NCBI GenBank assembly: GCA_037178625.1 | Contig: CM074136.1 | Location: forward strand, 558,001-622,000 | Origin: Skeletonema tropicum | Lineage: Eukaryota > Bacillariophyta > Thalassiosirophyceae > Thalassiosirales > Thalassiosiraceae | Direction: 5' to 3' | DNA length: 64,000 nt | Notes under the pieces: generated by a model | Databases searched by the model: none | What the model was told of the DNA's origin: nothing | Seen by the model: only the letters and a program-made list of their open reading frames with translations | In this document: positions 21,958-37,579 of the stretch, piece after piece | Layout of the letters: each line of letters starts with the position of its first letter | How positions within the stretch are numbered: position 1 is the stretch's first letter | Translations under genes and position numbers: made by a program

Positions 21958-23235
21958 TTATTCAACATTCGTACATCCAACGCTGCCAATCTTTACAGTT
22001 GGTTTGGATATTACTGTATCATTATTATTTGTTGCCTCTTGTGTAGATGATGCTGCTGCTGATAGTATTGGCGCAACAGCTTTTACAGCATTCAAACTAC
22101 CACAATCTTCATTTTGCTCCAAACTACAACCATTCAAAGTCAGCGCTCCACTAGTAGTACCATCCGACAACTCCGCCATGACCATTGGATGAACCGCCTC
22201 TCCTCCCTCTTCAGTAGTCACCACACTAGCACTACTATTACAACCACCACTACTCTTACTCATCACTTCTAATGTTACATTGTCAGTACTAACATGATGA
22301 TCGTCCGCGTCACTCTCATCATCATCATCATCATCATCGGCTGTGCGTGTACTAATGACTGTGGAATATGAATTACAGGATGAATATTTGCTATTGCTAT
22401 TGTAGCTACAGAATGATAATGGGGAGGCAGGTCGGAGTTGTTGTAGAGTGGAGGATGATGATTTCACAGGCCCTTCAGCTTCGGTGATTTGAGCGAGGTT
22501 ATTGTTGTTGATACTACTATTACTATTATTGTAGCTATGATTGTTGTGGTTGTTGAGAGTGTGACGGCGATGGATTTTCATGTTCATGTTGTGAGTACTT
22601 CTATGATGATTATTGGCGGCATCAGCATCAATTGTGTGGCTTTGATTTCGAAGGCAATAGTCGAGAAAGAGAGGTGTGGATACTGTCCGTCTTCGTCGTT
22701 GTCGCTTTGGTTGAGTTGGTGGTCTCTGTATCTGTTTCGTATCTAGCTTGGTCTGTAGAATTGAATTTTCATTTAGCATAGCATGACATTGTCTCTGTTG
22801 ATTTTCATCTGGATGGCTTGTCACGCTCACGCTCACGCGGCTGGCAGTTATATTATTATTAGTAGTAGAAATTTCTGTAGTAGTAGTTGCAATGGTTGAT
22901 ATCGCCGCTGATGGCAAATTACAAGTGTCATCGTATTTATTGCGATTATTTGACACAATAATGGCTGCATCGGCATCTGCATTACTCTTGTCATCAACAC
23001 TACTACTTGATCGATGATCGCCATCAGTATCAGTATCATCGCCACCTCTCGGTCTCGGAGGGAACCAGACATAATCTCGCTGAGTAGATTCCACCGGAAA
23101 GAATGTCGAATCTTGTACTAATTTTCGCAGTAGGCGGTGAGCGAATTCAAATTCTAGGGCGGTTCGTGGAGCTTGCTGCACTGGCACTGCGGTAGTATCA
23201 GTAGAGGCGGTGGTGGTGGTTGTTGGTGTTGGCAT
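21958..23235 (-). pseudogene. Truncated kinase copy 4 (hexamer form)
   Basis: 425 codons. A GCTCAC duplication adds two residues (RVSVSVTS). The same insertion is found in copies 5 and 6 but not in the complete gene. Confidence 0.9.
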
Positions 23236-25859
23236 GGTTCGGTTGTATGTATGAGTGGAGCGACGAGTTGATGAAATGACTGTTCGATGTCTGAGATGAT
23301 GTGATCAGTGATCACTCGGCCTCTCTCTATTTATGGTTCTCGATCTATCGTTTGGCGCGGCACTTGTGAGGGAGGTTGACAATATAAATGACCGGTTGCA
23401 ATATAAATTATTCCAGTTTGATAAGAGCTAGGTATTAAGATGAAATGAACAGCATGGCATGGCACGATGATGATGTGTTCATCGTTGCCTTAGTTTTATT
23501 TAGGTCGTAAGTATTGTGATGACTAACGCATTGAAGTCATTGGAGTAGCCTGTGTGTGTGCCATTTGAATCTCGTGGAATCGGAGAGAATGGCCTGTCAA
23601 TTGCATTCGTACTGCCCGAAGTCGGGTATGTAGGGGGCTTTTACGGGACGTTTCATGTCGTTGTGACCTCGCTTTGAGACAGGCATCCGTAGGTATTGTA
23701 TCTATCGGAAGATTTGCAAAGCGGCACCACCACTCGCACCCGCACCATCCACGCACTACACAACATCATCATGACAAGCTGAAAATGACACAATGTAATG
23801 GCCGATAATATTATCTTGCCTTCTAGCCGGCCAACCAAGGCGATGAGTGGCGTTTTGGAAAGCTCTCATCAAGCTGAATCGATTCGGCATATAATCAGCC
23901 TGATCAGACGACTTTCATCCAATCGTCTCGGCTAAAAACGGGTCTAGATTCTTCCAGCACGTACGGCCAGATTCGACTTTGCAGCCAGAAATTCACATCC
24001 GAAGTGAAATTTTGACCAAAATATCGTACAATATGACAACCATTAGAACCGTCTTTTCAAACTGCATGGATTTGTAGTATTATTATTATTGCAATGAAGA
24101 TCAAAACAATAAGCGGTGCTCGGCCGAGGCCCTCGCTTCGCTCGCTCCCAGTTCAAGAAAATAAGATCCAATTTAGGTTGGTACAATACACGTCAGATCC
24201 AAAAATGCGACCACTAGAGGGCCGGCGTATCTAACAATAGGTATATATATTCACAGCTCGTCCTCGCAAGCTCACACTCGCAATTACAGTACAATATAAG
24301 AATGCTCAGACATGATTGGTTCGATGGGGTGGGTCAAAACGCTTCGCTGAAGAACGAAGCAACAATCAGTACCGTCCATGACTTGTTGGCACGTGTACCG
24401 TGTACCGTCCAATAATCAATACTCATCCACCATCACACGGTTCATAAATACTACTTGGCTCACCTCCCTCCGGTCGTTTCGCTTCCTCGACCAACAGCAA
24501 CATCATTGCCATCCAAATCTACTCACAACTCCTACTCCAACCACAAGCAGCAACAGCCAATACCACTCCAACACCAACACCAGCAACTCCATCGTCGGCA
24601 ACGATGATGTTGCGCAGCTTGTGGTTTGAGGAGGAGGTGCTACTGCTTGTGGTTGGAGTTGGAGTTGGAGTTGCTGGTGTTGGAGTGGTATGTGAATAAT
24701 AAATACACAAGCAACTCCGCCAACCACAAGCAGCGCAGTATCATCTAGTACTCCCAACACCAGCAACGCCAACGCCAACGCCAACCACAAGCAGTACAGT
24801 AGTATTGGTATCGTCGGCAATTGCAACCACCAATGGATGATGCCGAGCGGAGTCGAGGCAAGTGGAAGATGAGAGTGAGGGCTTGGCCCGAACTGTGTTT
24901 GAATGATGATGCGATAATGAGGGCGAGGGTGAGCGGTAGCGAGGCCGAGCTGTGTCTAAATTATTGGACACGTCGGCCCTAAGTGGTCGTTCTTCAGCGC
25001 AGCGTTTGGATCTTCGACGTAACAACTGTCATGTTCTCACTCCTCCTCAGCGGTCGCTTTTTGAGATCAATAAATACTCGACGTAACAAATCATCATTGA
25101 CGGCGATGTTTTGAAAGTAGTGTGTTTGGCGAGTGCAAGCGGCAGCGAGGACGAGCAGTGGTTATTGTGGTAATTATTGAGAGTGATAGTACTAGAAATG
25201 ACGATTCGAATGGTCATCTTGTTGCTTTGTTGCTTTTGCTCTCTCTTTTTTTTGAAAAATTGGATTTCGAAGGTAGATTTGGAGCTCGACATTCGAATTC
25301 TAGGGGTCGATTATAAGTATTTAGTTGAGTCGATTGACCAAGGGTCGGTTTTATGCTTTGGTACTACTACCAATCGATAGAGCGCAGTGAGACGATTATA
25401 AATCACCACTTATCGTCATGATACGACCTCTACAAGACACGATATCAATGTTTCGCTGCATTGGAAGGAATACATACTTATACCTACATTAATGATAAAG
25501 GGACGTATTGTATTCTCTAGCCGTCTCTCTCTCTTCATACACAGTGTATTCTCCCATTCATTGTACATCATTCCAGTGGATAATCAACTGTCATTATTAT
25601 TATTGTTATCATTATTATTAAAATACTCAGTTGATTGTCGTATGCATCCCGAATCTGTCGTCTATTGTCTATTATTATCACTGCCACCTTCTTGCTGCTT
25701 GAGACGAATAATACCATCACCACCACCACTTCCACTTCCACCCTTCTTTCAACCACCTCTTCTATATTTCAATGACCATCCTCTCTCATACAACTCAACT
25801 CCACACTCCCCTCCCAAACCTTTCCATCCACCACCTCTCTCCCCCACCAAATCGTCCCT

Positions 25860-27138
25860 TTATTCAACATTCGTACATCCAACGCTGCCAATCTTTACAG
25901 TTGGTTTGGATATTACTGTATCATTATTATTTGTTGCCTCTTGTGTAGATGATGCTGCTGCTGATAGTATTGGCGCAACAGCTTTTACAGCATTCAAACT
26001 ACCACAATCTTCATTTTGCTCCAAACTACAACCATTCAAAGTCAGCGCTCCACTAGTAGTACCATCCGACAACTCCGCCATGACCATTGGATGAACCGCC
26101 TCTCCTCCCTCTTCAGTAGTCACCACACTAGCACTACTATTACAACCACCACTACTCTTACTCATCACTTCTAATGTTACATTGTCAGTACTAACATGAT
26201 GATCGTCCGCGTCACTCTCATCATCATCATCATCATCATCGGCTGTGCGTGTACTAATGACTGTGGAATATGAATTACAGGATGAATATTTGCTATTGCT
26301 ATTGTAGCTACAGAATGATAATGGGGGAGGCAGGTCGGAGTTGTTGTAGAGTGGAGGATGATGATTTCACAGGCCCTTCAGCTTCGGTGATTTGAGCGAG
26401 GTTATTGTTGTTGATACTACTATTACTATTATTGTAGCTATGATTGTTGTGGTTGTTGAGAGTGTGACGGCGATGGATTTTCATGTTCATGTTGTGAGTA
26501 CTTCTATGATGATTATTGGCGGCATCAGCATCAATTGTGTGGCTTTGATTTCGAAGGCAATAGTCGAGAAAGAGAGGTGTGGATACTGTCCGTCTTCGTC
26601 GTTGTCGCTTTGGTTGAGTTGGTGGTCTCTGTATCTGTTTCGTATCTAGCTTGGTCTGTAGAATTGAATTTTCATTTAGCATAGCATGACATTGTCTCTG
26701 TTGATTTTCATCTGGATGGCTTGTCACGCTCACGCTCACGCGGCTGGCAGTTATATTATTATTAGTAGTAGAAATTTCTGTAGTAGTAGTTGCAATGGTT
26801 GATATCGCCGCTGATGGCAAATTACAAGTGTCATCGTATTTATTGCGATTATTTGACACAATAATGGCTGCATCGGCATCTGCATTACTCTTGTCATCAA
26901 CACTACTACTTGATCGATGATCGCCATCAGTATCAGTATCATCGCCACCTCTCGGTCTCGGAGGGAACCAGACATAATCTCGCTGAGTAGATTCCACCGG
27001 AAAGAATGTCGAATCTTGTACTAATTTTCGCAGTAGGCGGTGAGCGAATTCAAATTCTAGGGCGGTTCGTGGAGCTTGCTGCACTGGCACTGCGGTAGTA
27101 TCAGTAGAGGCGGTGGTGGTGGTTGTTGGTGTTGGCAT
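25860..27138 (-). pseudogene. Truncated kinase copy 5 (hexamer form, frameshifted)
   Basis: An extra G in a G run near 26328 shifts the frame: the reading from the ATG at 27138 stops after 276 codons (ending PASPIIIL), and the 3' part stays open only as a separate 102-codon stretch. It is the only truncated copy with a broken frame. It carries the hexamer insertion. Confidence 0.9.
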
Positions 27139-29771
27139 GGTTCGGTTGTATGTATGAGTGGAGCGACGAGTTGATGAAATGACTGTTCGATGTCTGAGAT
27201 GATGTGATCAGTGATCACTCGGCCTCTCTCTATTTATGGTTCTCGATCTATCGTTTGGCGCGGCACTTGTGAGGGAGGTTGACAATATAAATGACCGGTT
27301 GCAATATAAATTATTCCAGTTTGATAAGAGCTAGGTATTAAGATGAAATGAACAGCATGGCATGGCACGATGATGATGTGTTCATCGTTGCCTTAGTTTT
27401 ATTTAGGTCGTAAGTATTGTGATGACTAACGCATTGAAGTCATTGGAGTAGCCTGTGTGTGTGCCATTTGAATCTCGTGGAATCGGAGAGAATGGCCTGT
27501 CAATTGTCAATTGCATTCGTACTGCCCGAAGTCGGGTATGTAGGGGGCTTTTACGGGACGTTTCATGTCGTTGTGACCTCGCTTTGAGACAGGCATCCGT
27601 AGGTATTGTATCTATCGGAAGATTTGCAAAGCGGCACCACCACTCGCACCCGCACCATCCACGCACTACACAACATCATCATGACAAGCTGAAAATGACA
27701 CAATGTAATGGCCGATAATATTATCTTGCCTTCTAGCCGGCCAACCAAGGCGATGAGTGGCGTTTTGGAAAGCTCTCATCAAGCTGAATCGATTCGGCAT
27801 ATAATCAGCCTGATCAGACGACTTTCATCCAATCGTCTCGGCTAAAAACGGGTCTAGATTCTTCCCAGCACGTACGGCCAGATTCGACTTTGCAGCCAGA
27901 AATTCACATCCGAAGTGAAATTTTGACCAAAATATCGTACAATATGACAACCATTAGAACCGTCTTTTCAAACTGCATGGATTTGTAGTATTATTATTAT
28001 TGCAATGAAGATCAAAACAATAAGCGGTGCTCGGCCGAGGCCCTCGCTTCGCTCGCTCCCAGTTCAAGAAAATAAGATCCAATTTAGGTTGGTACAATAC
28101 ACGTCAGATCCAAAAATGCGACCACTAGAGGGCCGGCGTATCTAACAATAGGTATATATATTCACAGCTCGTCCTCGCAAGCTCACACTCGCAATTACAG
28201 TACAATATAAGAATGCTCAGACATGATTGGTTCGATGGGGTGGGTCAAAACGCTTCGCTGAAGAACGAAGCAACAATCAGTACCGTCCATGACTTGTTGG
28301 CACGTGTACCGTGTACCGTCCAATAATCAATACTCATCCACCATCACACGGTTCATAAATACTACTTGGCTCACCTCCCTCCGGTCGTTTCGCTTCCTCG
28401 ACCAACAGCAACATCATTGCCATCCAAATCTACTCACAACTCCTACTCCAACCACAAGCAGCAACAGCCAATACCACTCCAACACCAACACCAGCAACTC
28501 CATCGTCGGCAACGATGATGTTGCGCAGCTTGTGGTTTGAGGAGGAGGTGCTACTGCTTGTGGTTGGAGTTGGAGTTGGAGTTGCTGGTGTTGGAGTGGT
28601 ATGTGAATAATAAATACACAAGCAACTCCGCCAACCACAAGCAGCGCAGTATCATCTAGTACTCCCAACACCAGCAACGCCAACGCCAACGCCAACCACA
28701 AGCAGTACAGTAGTATTGGTATCGTCGGCAATTGCAACCACCAATGGATGATGCCGAGCGGAGTCGAGGCAAGTGGAAGATGAGAGTGAGGGCTTGGCCC
28801 GAACTGTGTTTGAATGATGATGCGATAATGAGGGCGAGGGTGAGCGGTAGCGAGGCCGAGCTGTGTCTAAATTATTGGACACGTCGGCCCTAAGTGGTCG
28901 TTCTTCAGCGCAGCGTTTGGATCTTCGACGTAACAACTGTCATGTTCTCACTCCTCCTCAGCGGTCGCTTTTTGAGATCAATAAATACTCGACGTAACAA
29001 ATCATCATTGACGGCGATGTTTTGAAAGTAGTGTGTTTGGCGAGTGCAAGCGGCAGCGAGGACGAGCAGTGGTTATTGTGGTAATTATTGAGAGTGATAG
29101 TACTAGAAATGACGATTCGAATGGTCATCTTGTTGCTTTGTTGCTTTTGCTCTCTCTTTTTTTTTGAAAAATTGGATTTCGAAGGTAGATTTGGAGCTCG
29201 ACATTCGAATTCTAGGGGTCGATTATAAGTATTTAGTTGAGTCGATTGACCAAGGGTCGGTTTTATGCTTTGGTACTACTACCAATCGATAGAGCGCAGT
29301 GAGACGATTATAAATCACCACTTATCGTCATGATACGACCTCTACAAGACACGATATCAATGTTTCGCTGCATTGGAAGGAATACATACTTATACCTACA
29401 TTAATGATAAAGGGACGTATTGTATTCTCTAGCCGTCTCTCTCTCTTCATACACAGTGTATTCTCCCATTCATTGTACATCATTCCAGTGGATAATCAAC
29501 TGTCATTATTATTATTGTTATCATTATTATTAAAATACTCAGTTGATTGTCGTATGCATCCCGAATCTGTCGTCTATTGTCTATTATTATCACTGCCACC
29601 TTCTTGCTGCTTGAGACGAATAATACCATCACCACCACCACTTCCACTTCCACCCTTCTTTCAACCACCTCTTCTATATTTCAATGACCATCCTCTCTCA
29701 TACAACTCAACTCCACACTCCCCTCCCAAACCTTTCCATCCACCACCTCTCTCCCCCACCAAATCGTCCCT

Positions 29772-31049
29772 TTATTCAACATTCGTACATCCAACGCTGC
29801 CAATCTTTACAGTTGGTTTGGATATTACTGTATCATTATTATTTGTTGCCTCTTGTGTAGATGATGCTGCTGCTGATAGTATTGGCGCAACAGCTTTTAC
29901 AGCATTCAAACTACCACAATCTTCATTTTGCTCCAAACTACAACCATTCAAAGTCAGCGCTCCACTAGTAGTACCATCCGACAACTCCGCCATGACCATT
30001 GGATGAACCGCCTCTCCTCCCTCTTCAGTAGTCACCACACTAGCACTACTATTACAACCACCACTACTCTTACTCATCACTTCTAATGTTACATTGTCAG
30101 TACTAACATGATGATCGTCCGCGTCACTCTCATCATCATCATCATCATCATCGGCTGTGCGTGTACTAATGACTGTGGAATATGAATTACAGGATGAATA
30201 TTTGCTATTGCTATTGTAGCTACAGAATGATAATGGGGAGGCAGGTCGGAGTTGTTGTAGAGTGGAGGATGATGATTTCACAGGCCCTTCAGCTTCGGTG
30301 ATTTGAGCGAGGTTATTGTTGTTGATACTACTATTACTATTATTGTAGCTATGATTGTTGTGGTTGTTGAGAGTGTGACGGCGATGGATTTTCATGTTCA
30401 TGTTGTGAGTACTTCTATGATGATTATTGGCGGCATCAGCATCAATTGTGTGGCTTTGATTTCGAAGGCAATAGTCGAGAAAGAGAGGTGTGGATACTGT
30501 CCGTCTTCGTCGTTGTCGCTTTGGTTGAGTTGGTGGTCTCTGTATCTGTTTCGTATCTAGCTTGGTCTGTAGAATTGAATTTTCATTTAGCATAGCATGA
30601 CATTGTCTCTGTTGATTTTCATCTGGATGGCTTGTCACGCTCACGCTCACGCGGCTGGCAGTTATATTATTATTAGTAGTAGAAATTTCTGTAGTAGTAG
30701 TTGCAATGGTTGATATCGCCGCTGATGGCAAATTACAAGTGTCATCGTATTTATTGCGATTATTTGACACAATAATGGCTGCATCGGCATCTGCATTACT
30801 CTTGTCATCAACACTACTACTTGATCGATGATCGCCATCAGTATCAGTATCATCGCCACCTCTCGGTCTCGGAGGGAACCAGACATAATCTCGCTGAGTA
30901 GATTCCACCGGAAAGAATGTCGAATCTTGTACTAATTTTCGCAGTAGGCGGTGAGCGAATTCAAATTCTAGGGCGGTTCGTGGAGCTTGCTGCACTGGCA
31001 CTGCGGTAGTATCAGTAGAGGCGGTGGTGGTGGTTGTTGGTGTTGGCAT
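29772..31049 (-). pseudogene. Truncated kinase copy 6 (hexamer form)
   Basis: 425 codons, hexamer form, same foreign tail. The spacer to its right has a one-base loss (TTTT to TTT) near 31870 not seen in other units. Confidence 0.9.
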
Positions 31050-33674
31050 GGTTCGGTTGTATGTATGAGTGGAGCGACGAGTTGATGAAATGACTGTTCG
31101 ATGTCTGAGATGATGTGATCAGTGATCACTCGGCCTCTCTCTATTTATGGTTCTCGATCTATCGTTTGGCGCGGCACTTGTGAGGGAGGTTGACAATATA
31201 AATGACCGGTTGCAATATAAATTATTCCAGTTTGATAAGAGCTAGGTATTAAGATGAAATGAACAGCATGGCATGGCACGATGATGATGTGTTCATCGTT
31301 GCCTTAGTTTTATTTAGGTCGTAAGTATTGTGATGACTAACGCATTGAAGTCATTGGAGTAGCCTGTGTGTGTGCCATTTGAATCTCGTGGAATCGGAGA
31401 GAATGGCCTGTCAATTGCATTCGTACTGCCCGAAGTCGGGTATGTAGGGGGCTTTTACGGGACGTTTCATGTCGTTGTGACCTCGCTTTGAGACAGGCAT
31501 CCGTAGGTATTGTATCTATCGGAAGATTTGCAAAGCGGCACCACCACTCGCACCCGCACCATCCACGCACTACACAACATCATCATGACAAGCTGAAAAT
31601 GACACAATGTAATGGCCGATAATATTATCTTGCCTTCTAGCCGGCCAACCAAGGCGATGAGTGGCGTTTTGGAAAGCTCTCATCAAGCTGAATCGATTCG
31701 GCATATAATCAGCCTGATCAGACGACTTTCATCCAATCGTCTCGGCTAAAAACGGGTCTAGATTCTTCCCAGCACGTACGGCCAGATTCGACTTTGCAGC
31801 CAGAAATTCACATCCGAAGTGAAATTTTGACCAAAATATCGTACAATATGACAACCATTAGAACCGTCTTTCAAACTGCATGGATTTGTAGTATTATTAT
31901 TATTGCAATGAAGATCAAAACAATAAGCGGTGCTCGGCCGAGGCCCTCGCTTCGCTCGCTCCCAGTTCAAGAAAATAAGATCCAATTTAGGTTGGTACAA
32001 TACACGTCAGATCCAAAAATGCGACCACTAGAGGGCCGGCGTATCTAACAATAGGTATATATATTCACAGCTCGTCCTCGCAAGCTCACACTCGCAATTA
32101 CAGTACAATATAAGAATGCTCAGACATGATTGGTTCGATGGGGTGGGTCAAAACGCTTCGCTGAAGAACGAAGCAACAATCAGTACCGTCCATGACTTGT
32201 TGGCACGTGTACCGTGTACCGTCCAATAATCAATACTCATCCACCATCACACGGTTCATAAATACTACTTGGCTCACCTCCCTCCGGTCGTTTCGCTTCC
32301 TCGACCAACAGCAACATCATTGCCATCCAAATCTACTCACAACTCCTACTCCAACCACAAGCAGCAACAGCCAATACCACTCCAACACCAACACCAGCAA
32401 CTCCATCGTCGGCAACGATGATGTTGCGCAGCTTGTGGTTTGAGGAGGAGGTGCTACTGCTTGTGGTTGGAGTTGGAGTTGGAGTTGCTGGTGTTGGAGT
32501 GGTATGTGAATAATAAATACACAAGCAACTCCGCCAACCACAAGCAGCGCAGTATCATCTAGTACTCCCAACACCAGCAACGCCAACGCCAACGCCAACC
32601 ACAAGCAGTACAGTAGTATTGGTATCGTCGGCAATTGCAACCACCAATGGATGATGCCGAGCGGAGTCGAGGCAAGTGGAAGATGAGAGTGAGGGCTTGG
32701 CCCGAACTGTGTTTGAATGATGATGCGATAATGAGGGCGAGGGTGAGCGGTAGCGAGGCCGAGCTGTGTCTAAATTATTGGACACGTCGGCCCTAAGTGG
32801 TCGTTCTTCAGCGCAGCGTTTGGATCTTCGACGTAACAACTGTCATGTTCTCACTCCTCCTCAGCGGTCGCTTTTTGAGATCAATAAATACTCGACGTAA
32901 CAAATCATCATTGACGGCGATGTTTTGAAAGTAGTGTGTTTGGCGAGTGCAAGCGGCAGCGAGGACGAGCAGTGGTTATTGTGGTAATTATTGAGAGTGA
33001 TAGTACTAGAAATGACGATTCGAATGGTCATCTTGTTGCTTTGTTGCTTTTGCTCTCTCTTTTTTTTTGAAAAATTGGATTTCGAAGGTAGATTTGGAGC
33101 TCGACATTCGAATTCTAGGGGTCGATTATAAGTATTTAGTTGAGTCGATTGACCAAGGGTCGGTTTTATGCTTTGGTACTACTACCAATCGATAGAGCGC
33201 AGTGAGACGATTATAAATCACCACTTATCGTCATGATACGACCTCTACAAGACACGATATCAATGTTTCGCTGCATTGGAAGGAATACATACTTATACCT
33301 ACATTAATGATAAAGGGACGTATTGTATTCTCTAGCCGTCTCTCTCTCTTCATACACAGTGTATTCTCCCATTCATTGTACATCATTCCAGTGGATAATC
33401 AACTGTCATTATTATTATTGTTATCATTATTATTAAAATACTCAGTTGATTGTCGTATGCATCCCGAATCTGTCGTCTATTGTCTATTATTATCACTGCC
33501 ACCTTCTTGCTGCTTGAGACGAATAATACCATCACCACCACCACTTCCACTTCCACCCTTCTTTCAACCACCTCTTCTATATTTCAATGACCATCCTCTC
33601 TCATACAACTCAACTCCACACTCCCCTCCCAAACCTTTCCATCCACCACCTCTCTCCCCCACCAAATCGTCCCT

Positions 33675-34946
33675 TTATTCAACATTCGTACATCCAACGC
33701 TGCCAATCTTTACAGTTGGTTTGGATATTACTGTATCATTATTATTTGTTGCCTCTTGTGTAGATGATGCTGCTGCTGATAGTATTGGCGCAACAGCTTT
33801 TACAGCATTCAAACTACCACAATCTTCATTTTGCTCCAAACTACAACCATTCAAAGTCAGCGCTCCACTAGTAGTACCATCCGACAACTCCGCCATGACC
33901 ATTGGATGAACCGCCTCTCCTCCCTCTTCAGTAGTCACCACACTAGCACTACTATTACAACCACCACTACTCTTACTCATCACTTCTAATGTTACATTGT
34001 CAGTACTAACATGATGATCGTCCGCGTCACTCTCATCATCATCATCATCATCATCGGCTGTGCGTGTACTAATGACTGTGGAATATGAATTACAGGATGA
34101 ATATTTGCTATTGCTATTGTAGCTACAGAATGATAATGGGGAGGCAGGTCGGAGTTGTTGTAGAGTGGAGGATGATGATTTCACAGGCCCTTCAGCTTCG
34201 GTGATTTGAGCGAGGTTATTGTTGTTGATACTACTATTACTATTATTGTAGCTATGATTGTTGTGGTTGTTGAGAGTGTGACGGCGATGGATTTTCATGT
34301 TCATGTTGTGAGTACTTCTATGATGATTATTGGCGGCATCAGCATCAATTGTGTGGCTTTGATTTCGAAGGCAATAGTCGAGAAAGAGAGGTGTGGATAC
34401 TGTCCGTCTTCGTCGTTGTCGCTTTGGTTGAGTTGGTGGTCTCTGTATCTGTTTCGTATCTAGCTTGGTCTGTAGAATTGAATTTTCATTTAGCATAGCA
34501 TGACATTGTCTCTGTTGATTTTCATCTGGATGGCTTGTCACGCTCACGCGGCTGGCAGTTATATTATTATTAGTAGTAGAAATTTCTGTAGTAGTAGTTG
34601 CAATGGTTGATATCGCCGCTGATGGCAAATTACAAGTGTCATCGTATTTATTGCGATTATTTGACACAATAATGGCTGCATCGGCATCTGCATTACTCTT
34701 GTCATCAACACTACTACTTGATCGATGATCGCCATCAGTATCAGTATCATCGCCACCTCTCGGTCTCGGAGGGAACCAGACATAATCTCGCTGAGTAGAT
34801 TCCACCGGAAAGAATGTCGAATCTTGTACTAATTTTCGCAGTAGGCGGTGAGCGAATTCAAATTCTAGGGCGGTTCGTGGAGCTTGCTGCACTGGCACTG
34901 CGGTAGTATCAGTAGAGGCGGTGGTGGTGGTTGTTGGTGTTGGCAT
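33675..34946 (-). pseudogene. Truncated kinase copy 7
   Basis: 423 codons, no hexamer. Its combination of spacer markers (short CAATTG, GGTAGGTT form) is the same as that of copy 3. Confidence 0.9.
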
Positions 34947-37579
34947 GGTTCGGTTGTATGTATGAGTGGAGCGACGAGTTGATGAAATGACTGTTCGATG
35001 TCTGAGATGATGTGATCAGTGATCACTCGGCCTCTCTCTATTTATGGTTCTCGATCTATCGTTTGGCGCGGCACTTGTGAGGGAGGTTGACAATATAAAT
35101 GACCGGTTGCAATATAAATTATTCCAGTTTGATAAGAGCTAGGTATTAAGATGAAATGAACAGCATGGCATGGCACGATGATGATGTGTTCATCGTTGCC
35201 TTAGTTTTATTTAGGTCGTAAGTATTGTGATGACTAACGCATTGAAGTCATTGGAGTAGCCTGTGTGTGTGCCATTTGAATCTCGTGGAATCGGAGAGAA
35301 TGGCCTGTCAATTGCATTCGTACTGCCCGAAGTCGGGTATGTAGGGGGCTTTTACGGGACGTTTCATGTCGTTGTGACCTCGCTTTGAGACAGGCATCCG
35401 TAGGTATTGTATCTATCGGAAGATTTGCAAAGCGGCACCACCACTCGCACCCGCACCATCCACGCACTACACAACATCATCATGACAAGCTGAAAATGAC
35501 ACAATGTAATGGCCGATAATATTATCTTGCCTTCTAGCCGGCCAACCAAGGCGATGAGTGGCGTTTTGGAAAGCTCTCATCAAGCTGAATCGATTCGGCA
35601 TATAATCAGCCTGATCAGACGACTTTCATCCAATCGTCTCGGCTAAAAACGGGTCTAGATTCTTCCCAGCACGTACGGCCAGATTCGACTTTGCAGCCAG
35701 AAATTCACATCCGAAGTGAAATTTTGACCAAAATATCGTACAATATGACAACCATTAGAACCGTCTTTTCAAACTGCATGGATTTGTAGTATTATTATTA
35801 TTGCAATGAAGATCAAAACAATAAGCGGTGCTCGGCCGAGGCCCTCGCTTCGCTCGCTCCCAGTTCAAGAAAATAAGATCCAATTTAGGTTGGTACAATA
35901 CACGTCAGATCCAAAAATGCGACCACTAGAGGGCCGGCGTATCTAACAATAGGTATATATATTCACAGCTCGTCCTCGCAAGCTCACACTCGCAATTACA
36001 GTACAATATAAGAATGCTCAGACATGATTGGTTCGATGGGGTGGGTCAAAACGCTTCGCTGAAGAACGAAGCAACAATCAGTACCGTCCATGACTTGTTG
36101 GCACGTGTACCGTGTACCGTCCAATAATCAATACTCATCCACCATCACACGGTTCATAAATACTACTTGGCTCACCTCCCTCCGGTCGTTTCGCTTCCTC
36201 GACCAACAGCAACATCATTGCCATCCAAATCTACTCACAACTCCTACTCCAACCACAAGCAGCAACAGCCAATACCACTCCAACACCAACACCAGCAACT
36301 CCATCGTCGGCAACGATGATGTTGCGCAGCTTGTGGTTTGAGGAGGAGGTGCTACTGCTTGTGGTTGGAGTTGGAGTTGGAGTTGCTGGTGTTGGAGTGG
36401 TATGTGAATAATAAATACACAAGCAACTCCGCCAACCACAAGCAGCGCAGTATCATCTAGTACGGTAGGTTCCCAACACCAGCAACGCCAACGCCAACGC
36501 CAACCACAAGCAGTACAGTAGTATTGGTATCGTCGGCAATTGCAACCACCAATGGATGATGCCGAGCGGAGTCGAGGCAAGTGGAAGATGAGAGTGAGGG
36601 CTTGGCCCGAACTGTGTTTGAATGATGATGCGATAATGAGGGCGAGGGTGAGCGGTAGCGAGGCCGAGCTGTGTCTAAATTATTGGACACGTCGGCCCTA
36701 AGTGGTCGTTCTTCAGCGCAGCGTTTGGATCTTCGACGTAACAACTGTCATGTTCTCACTCCTCCTCAGCGGTCGCTTTTTGAGATCAATAAATACTCGA
36801 CGTAACAAATCATCATTGACGGCGATGTTTTGAAAGTAGTGTGTTTGGCGAGTGCAAGCGGCAGCGAGGACGAGCAGTGGTTATTGTGGTAATTATTGAG
36901 AGTGATAGTACTAGAAATGACGATTCGAATGGTCATCTTGTTGCTTTGTTGCTTTTGCTCTCTCTTTTTTTTTGAAAAATTGGATTTCGAAGGTAGATTT
37001 GGAGCTCGACATTCGAATTCTAGGGGTCGATTATAAGTATTTAGTTGAGTCGATTGACCAAGGGTCGGTTTTATGCTTTGGTACTACTACCAATCGATAG
37101 AGCGCAGTGAGACGATTATAAATCACCACTTATCGTCATGATACGACCTCTACAAGACACGATATCAATGTTTCGCTGCATTGGAAGGAATACATACTTA
37201 TACCTACATTAATGATAAAGGGACGTATTGTATTCTCTAGCCGTCTCTCTCTCTTCATACACAGTGTATTCTCCCATTCATTGTACATCATTCCAGTGGA
37301 TAATCAACTGTCATTATTATTATTGTTATCATTATTATTAAAATACTCAGTTGATTGTCGTATGCATCCCGAATCTGTCGTCTATTGTCTATTATTATCA
37401 CTGCCACCTTCTTGCTGCTTGAGACGAATAATACCATCACCACCACCACTTCCACTTCCACCCTTCTTTCAACCACCTCTTCTATATTTCAATGACCATC
37501 CTCTCTCATACAACTCAACTCCACACTCCCCTCCCAAACCTTTCCATCCACCACCTCTCTCCCCCACCAAATCGTCCCT